Shown: in pieces, positions 5,645-6,850 of the stretch | Position numbering within the stretch: the stretch's first letter is position 1 | Layout: every line of letters starts with the position of its first letter | Assembly (NCBI GenBank): GCA_020425885.1 | Contig: JAGQRA010000949.1 | Coordinates: 1-6,850, forward strand | DNA: 6,850 nucleotides | Direction of reading: 5' to 3' | DNA from: Planctomycetota bacterium | Lineage (GTDB): Bacteria; Planctomycetota; UBA1135; UBA2386 | The notes under the pieces: model-generated | Databases searched by the model: none | Told to the model about the DNA's origin: nothing | What the model saw: only the letters and a program-made list of their open reading frames with translations | Program-made: the position numbers and the translations under genes

Positions 5645-6850
5645 ATGAACTCGATCAGCCTGCTTGGAGCGATGCTGGTGTCGATCACCGCCGTGACGGC
5701 ACAGGTCTACGTCGCTCCCGGCGGCAGCGATCTCGGTGCCGGCACCGCGGGCGATCCGTTCCTCACGATCAACCACGCGGCGACGGTCGTCGCCGCCGGC
5801 GGCACGATCCACCTGCTGCCCGGCATCTACGGTGACGAACAGGGCGTCGTCGTGCTCGGCAACAAGGACCTCGTGCTGCAGGGGGATGGCGTCGCGACGA
5901 CGGTGTTGCAGCCGCACGCGACCATGACGGTGAACCTGACGGTCGCGGAGCCCGGCTCCGCGGTAGTGCTACCGCATCGGGTCGGGATCGTCGTCACCGG
6001 AGCGGCCAGCGTTCACGTGCGCGACCTCACCATCGCCGCCGCGCGACTCGTGCCGGCGTCCGGGCGGCTCGTCGGCGTCTATCTCGCCGGCGGCGCCGAC
6101 GTCGTGCTCGACCGCGTCGCGATCTCGGGCTGCAGGCCACCGGTCCTGGGGGCCGGGTCGACGCAGGCGGTGGCGGTGCGCGGTGACGTGCCCACCGATG
6201 CGACGACGTTGGTGGCGCGCGGGTGCGCGTTCACCGACTTCGGCGACGCCGGCGTCGCCGGCATGTTGCGCGCCGAGGTCGAACTCAGCGAATGCGCCAT
6301 CGCTGGCGTCGGGCTCGAAGCCGGCAGCGTCGATCAGGTCGGCATAGCCGTGCTCGCCGGGGCGATCGCGAACGTGCGCCACTGTCGCGTCGCCGACTGC
6401 GGCGGCGGCGATGGCGCCGCGTTGCGGTTCGACGGGCACGGCGCGGGCTGCGCCATCGAGGGCAACCGCGTCGCGCGCGCACACATCGGGGTCGATCTTC
6501 GAACGGCGCCCGCTGGCGTCGCGCCGGGCAGCGTCCGCCGCAATCGCATCGCCGAGGTCGACACCGCCATTCGCGTGCGCGGCACCGGCGGCATCGTCCT
6601 CGAGGACAACGGCGTCTTCACCTACAGCAGACACGACCCGTTGCCGTGCCACGACGACACGGTCGCCGCCAATCTGTGGCATCGCAACCGCTACCCGGTG
6701 CCGCCCGGTACCGCCGCGTTGACGATCCCCGGCGGTGGCAACGTCGACGCCGCGCCGGTCGCCGGCACCACCGAGCTGGTGCTGCAGGGGCGCATCGCCT
6801 GTGGTGGCCCACCGCTCGCGGTCGTCGCCGCCGACTTCGACGGCGACGGC
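5645..6850 (+). CDS. Secreted right-handed beta-helix protein (DUF1565/PbH1-like) leading into an FG-GAP-like motif; 3' partial
   Basis: The frame is open from ATG 5645 to the window end, 402 codons with no stop. Residues 1-19 form a hydrophobic signal peptide (MNSISLLGAMLVS, then AVTA before Q20); it lacks a basic residue at its N-terminus, which is unusual. Residues 21-66 match the DUF1565-type opening: VYVAPGGSDLGAGT, GDPFLTINHAATV, GGTIHLLPGIYGD. Residues 75-330 are successive short beta-helix turns such as VHVRDLTIAAA, VVLDRVAISGC, VARGCAFTDFG, VELSECAIAG, NVRHCRVADC, CAIEGNRVA, VRRNRIAEV and IVLEDNGVF. Cysteines recur at similar turn positions (C163, C194, C217, C247, C252, C269). Such folds typically bind or cleave polysaccharides; no catalytic set is visible. 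Residues 396-402, ADFDGDG, look like the start of an FG-GAP/VCBS calcium-binding repeat, so a beta-propeller may follow. It is exported, like the other large products here. Confidence 0.85.
   Translation, partial: MNSISLLGAMLVSITAVTAQVYVAPGGSDLGAGTAGDPFLTINHAATVVAAGGTIHLLPGIYGDEQGVVVLGNKDLVLQGDGVATTVLQPHATMTVNLTVAEPGSAVVLPHRVGIVVTGAASVHVRDLTIAAARLVPASGRLVGVYLAGGADVVLDRVAISGCRPPVLGAGSTQAVAVRGDVPTDATTLVARGCAFTDFGDAGVAGMLRAEVELSECAIAGVGLEAGSVDQVGIAVLAGAIANVRHCRVADCGGGDGAALRFDGHGAGCAIEGNRVARAHIGVDLRTAPAGVAPGSVRRNRIAEVDTAIRVRGTGGIVLEDNGVFTYSRHDPLPCHDDTVAANLWHRNRYPVPPGTAALTIPGGGNVDAAPVAGTTELVLQGRIACGGPPLAVVAADFDGDG

Noticed and set aside
5969..6682. A 237-codon minus-strand frame opposite the beta-helix gene
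   Set aside because: The plus-strand frame has a signal peptide, a good ribosome-binding site and repeated beta-helix turns; the minus frame is its GC-driven shadow.

Overview
The window looks like a chromosomal segment of a GC-rich, environmental bacterium, most likely a member of the Planctomycetota. Three things support this: a full-length DUF1501 protein with a twin-arginine signal, a large secreted repeat protein ending in a C-terminal domain I associate from memory with planctomycete exported proteins, and a secreted beta-helix protein that runs into a DFDGDG (FG-GAP/VCBS-like) motif. The phylum is an inference; no rRNA or other marker is present.

Layout, left to right. (1) 1-739, minus strand: a two-gene module of a small helical protein and a nucleotidyltransferase-fold protein, coupled by an ATGA overlap. 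The nucleotidyltransferase frame is broken by an in-frame TAG. Clearly homologous C-terminal sequence continues past it in the same frame to the window edge. (2) 740-825: a short gap with two GC-rich hairpins. (3) 826-3342, minus: an 838-aa secreted protein made of six ~115-residue repeats arranged as a duplicated triplet (ABC-ABC), plus a C-terminal domain. (4) 3343-3450: a gap with a compact hairpin capped by a cUACGg tetraloop on the transcribed strand. (5) 3451-4860, minus: a DUF1501 protein, without the DUF1549/DUF1553 partner usually seen next to it. (6) 4861-5074: a divergent intergenic region with repeated GCGGAATCC-type words and a 9-bp inverted repeat whose right arm overlaps a ribosome-binding site. 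(7) 5075-5329, plus: an 84-aa charged helical protein of unknown function. (8) 5330-5644: a gene-poor gap with a perfect 10-bp palindrome. (9) 5645 to the window end, plus: a secreted right-handed beta-helix protein, open at its 3' end.

Three of the larger products are exported and probably act in the periplasm or at the cell surface. The DUF1501 gene and the repeat-protein gene lie head to tail and may be co-transcribed. No sequence evidence links the left-hand nucleotidyltransferase module or the 84-aa gene to the exported proteins. The most unusual points are the amber-interrupted nucleotidyltransferase, the triplet duplication in the repeat protein, and the strand-specific tetraloop hairpin between two exported-protein genes. 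I do not see a convincing new multi-gene system.
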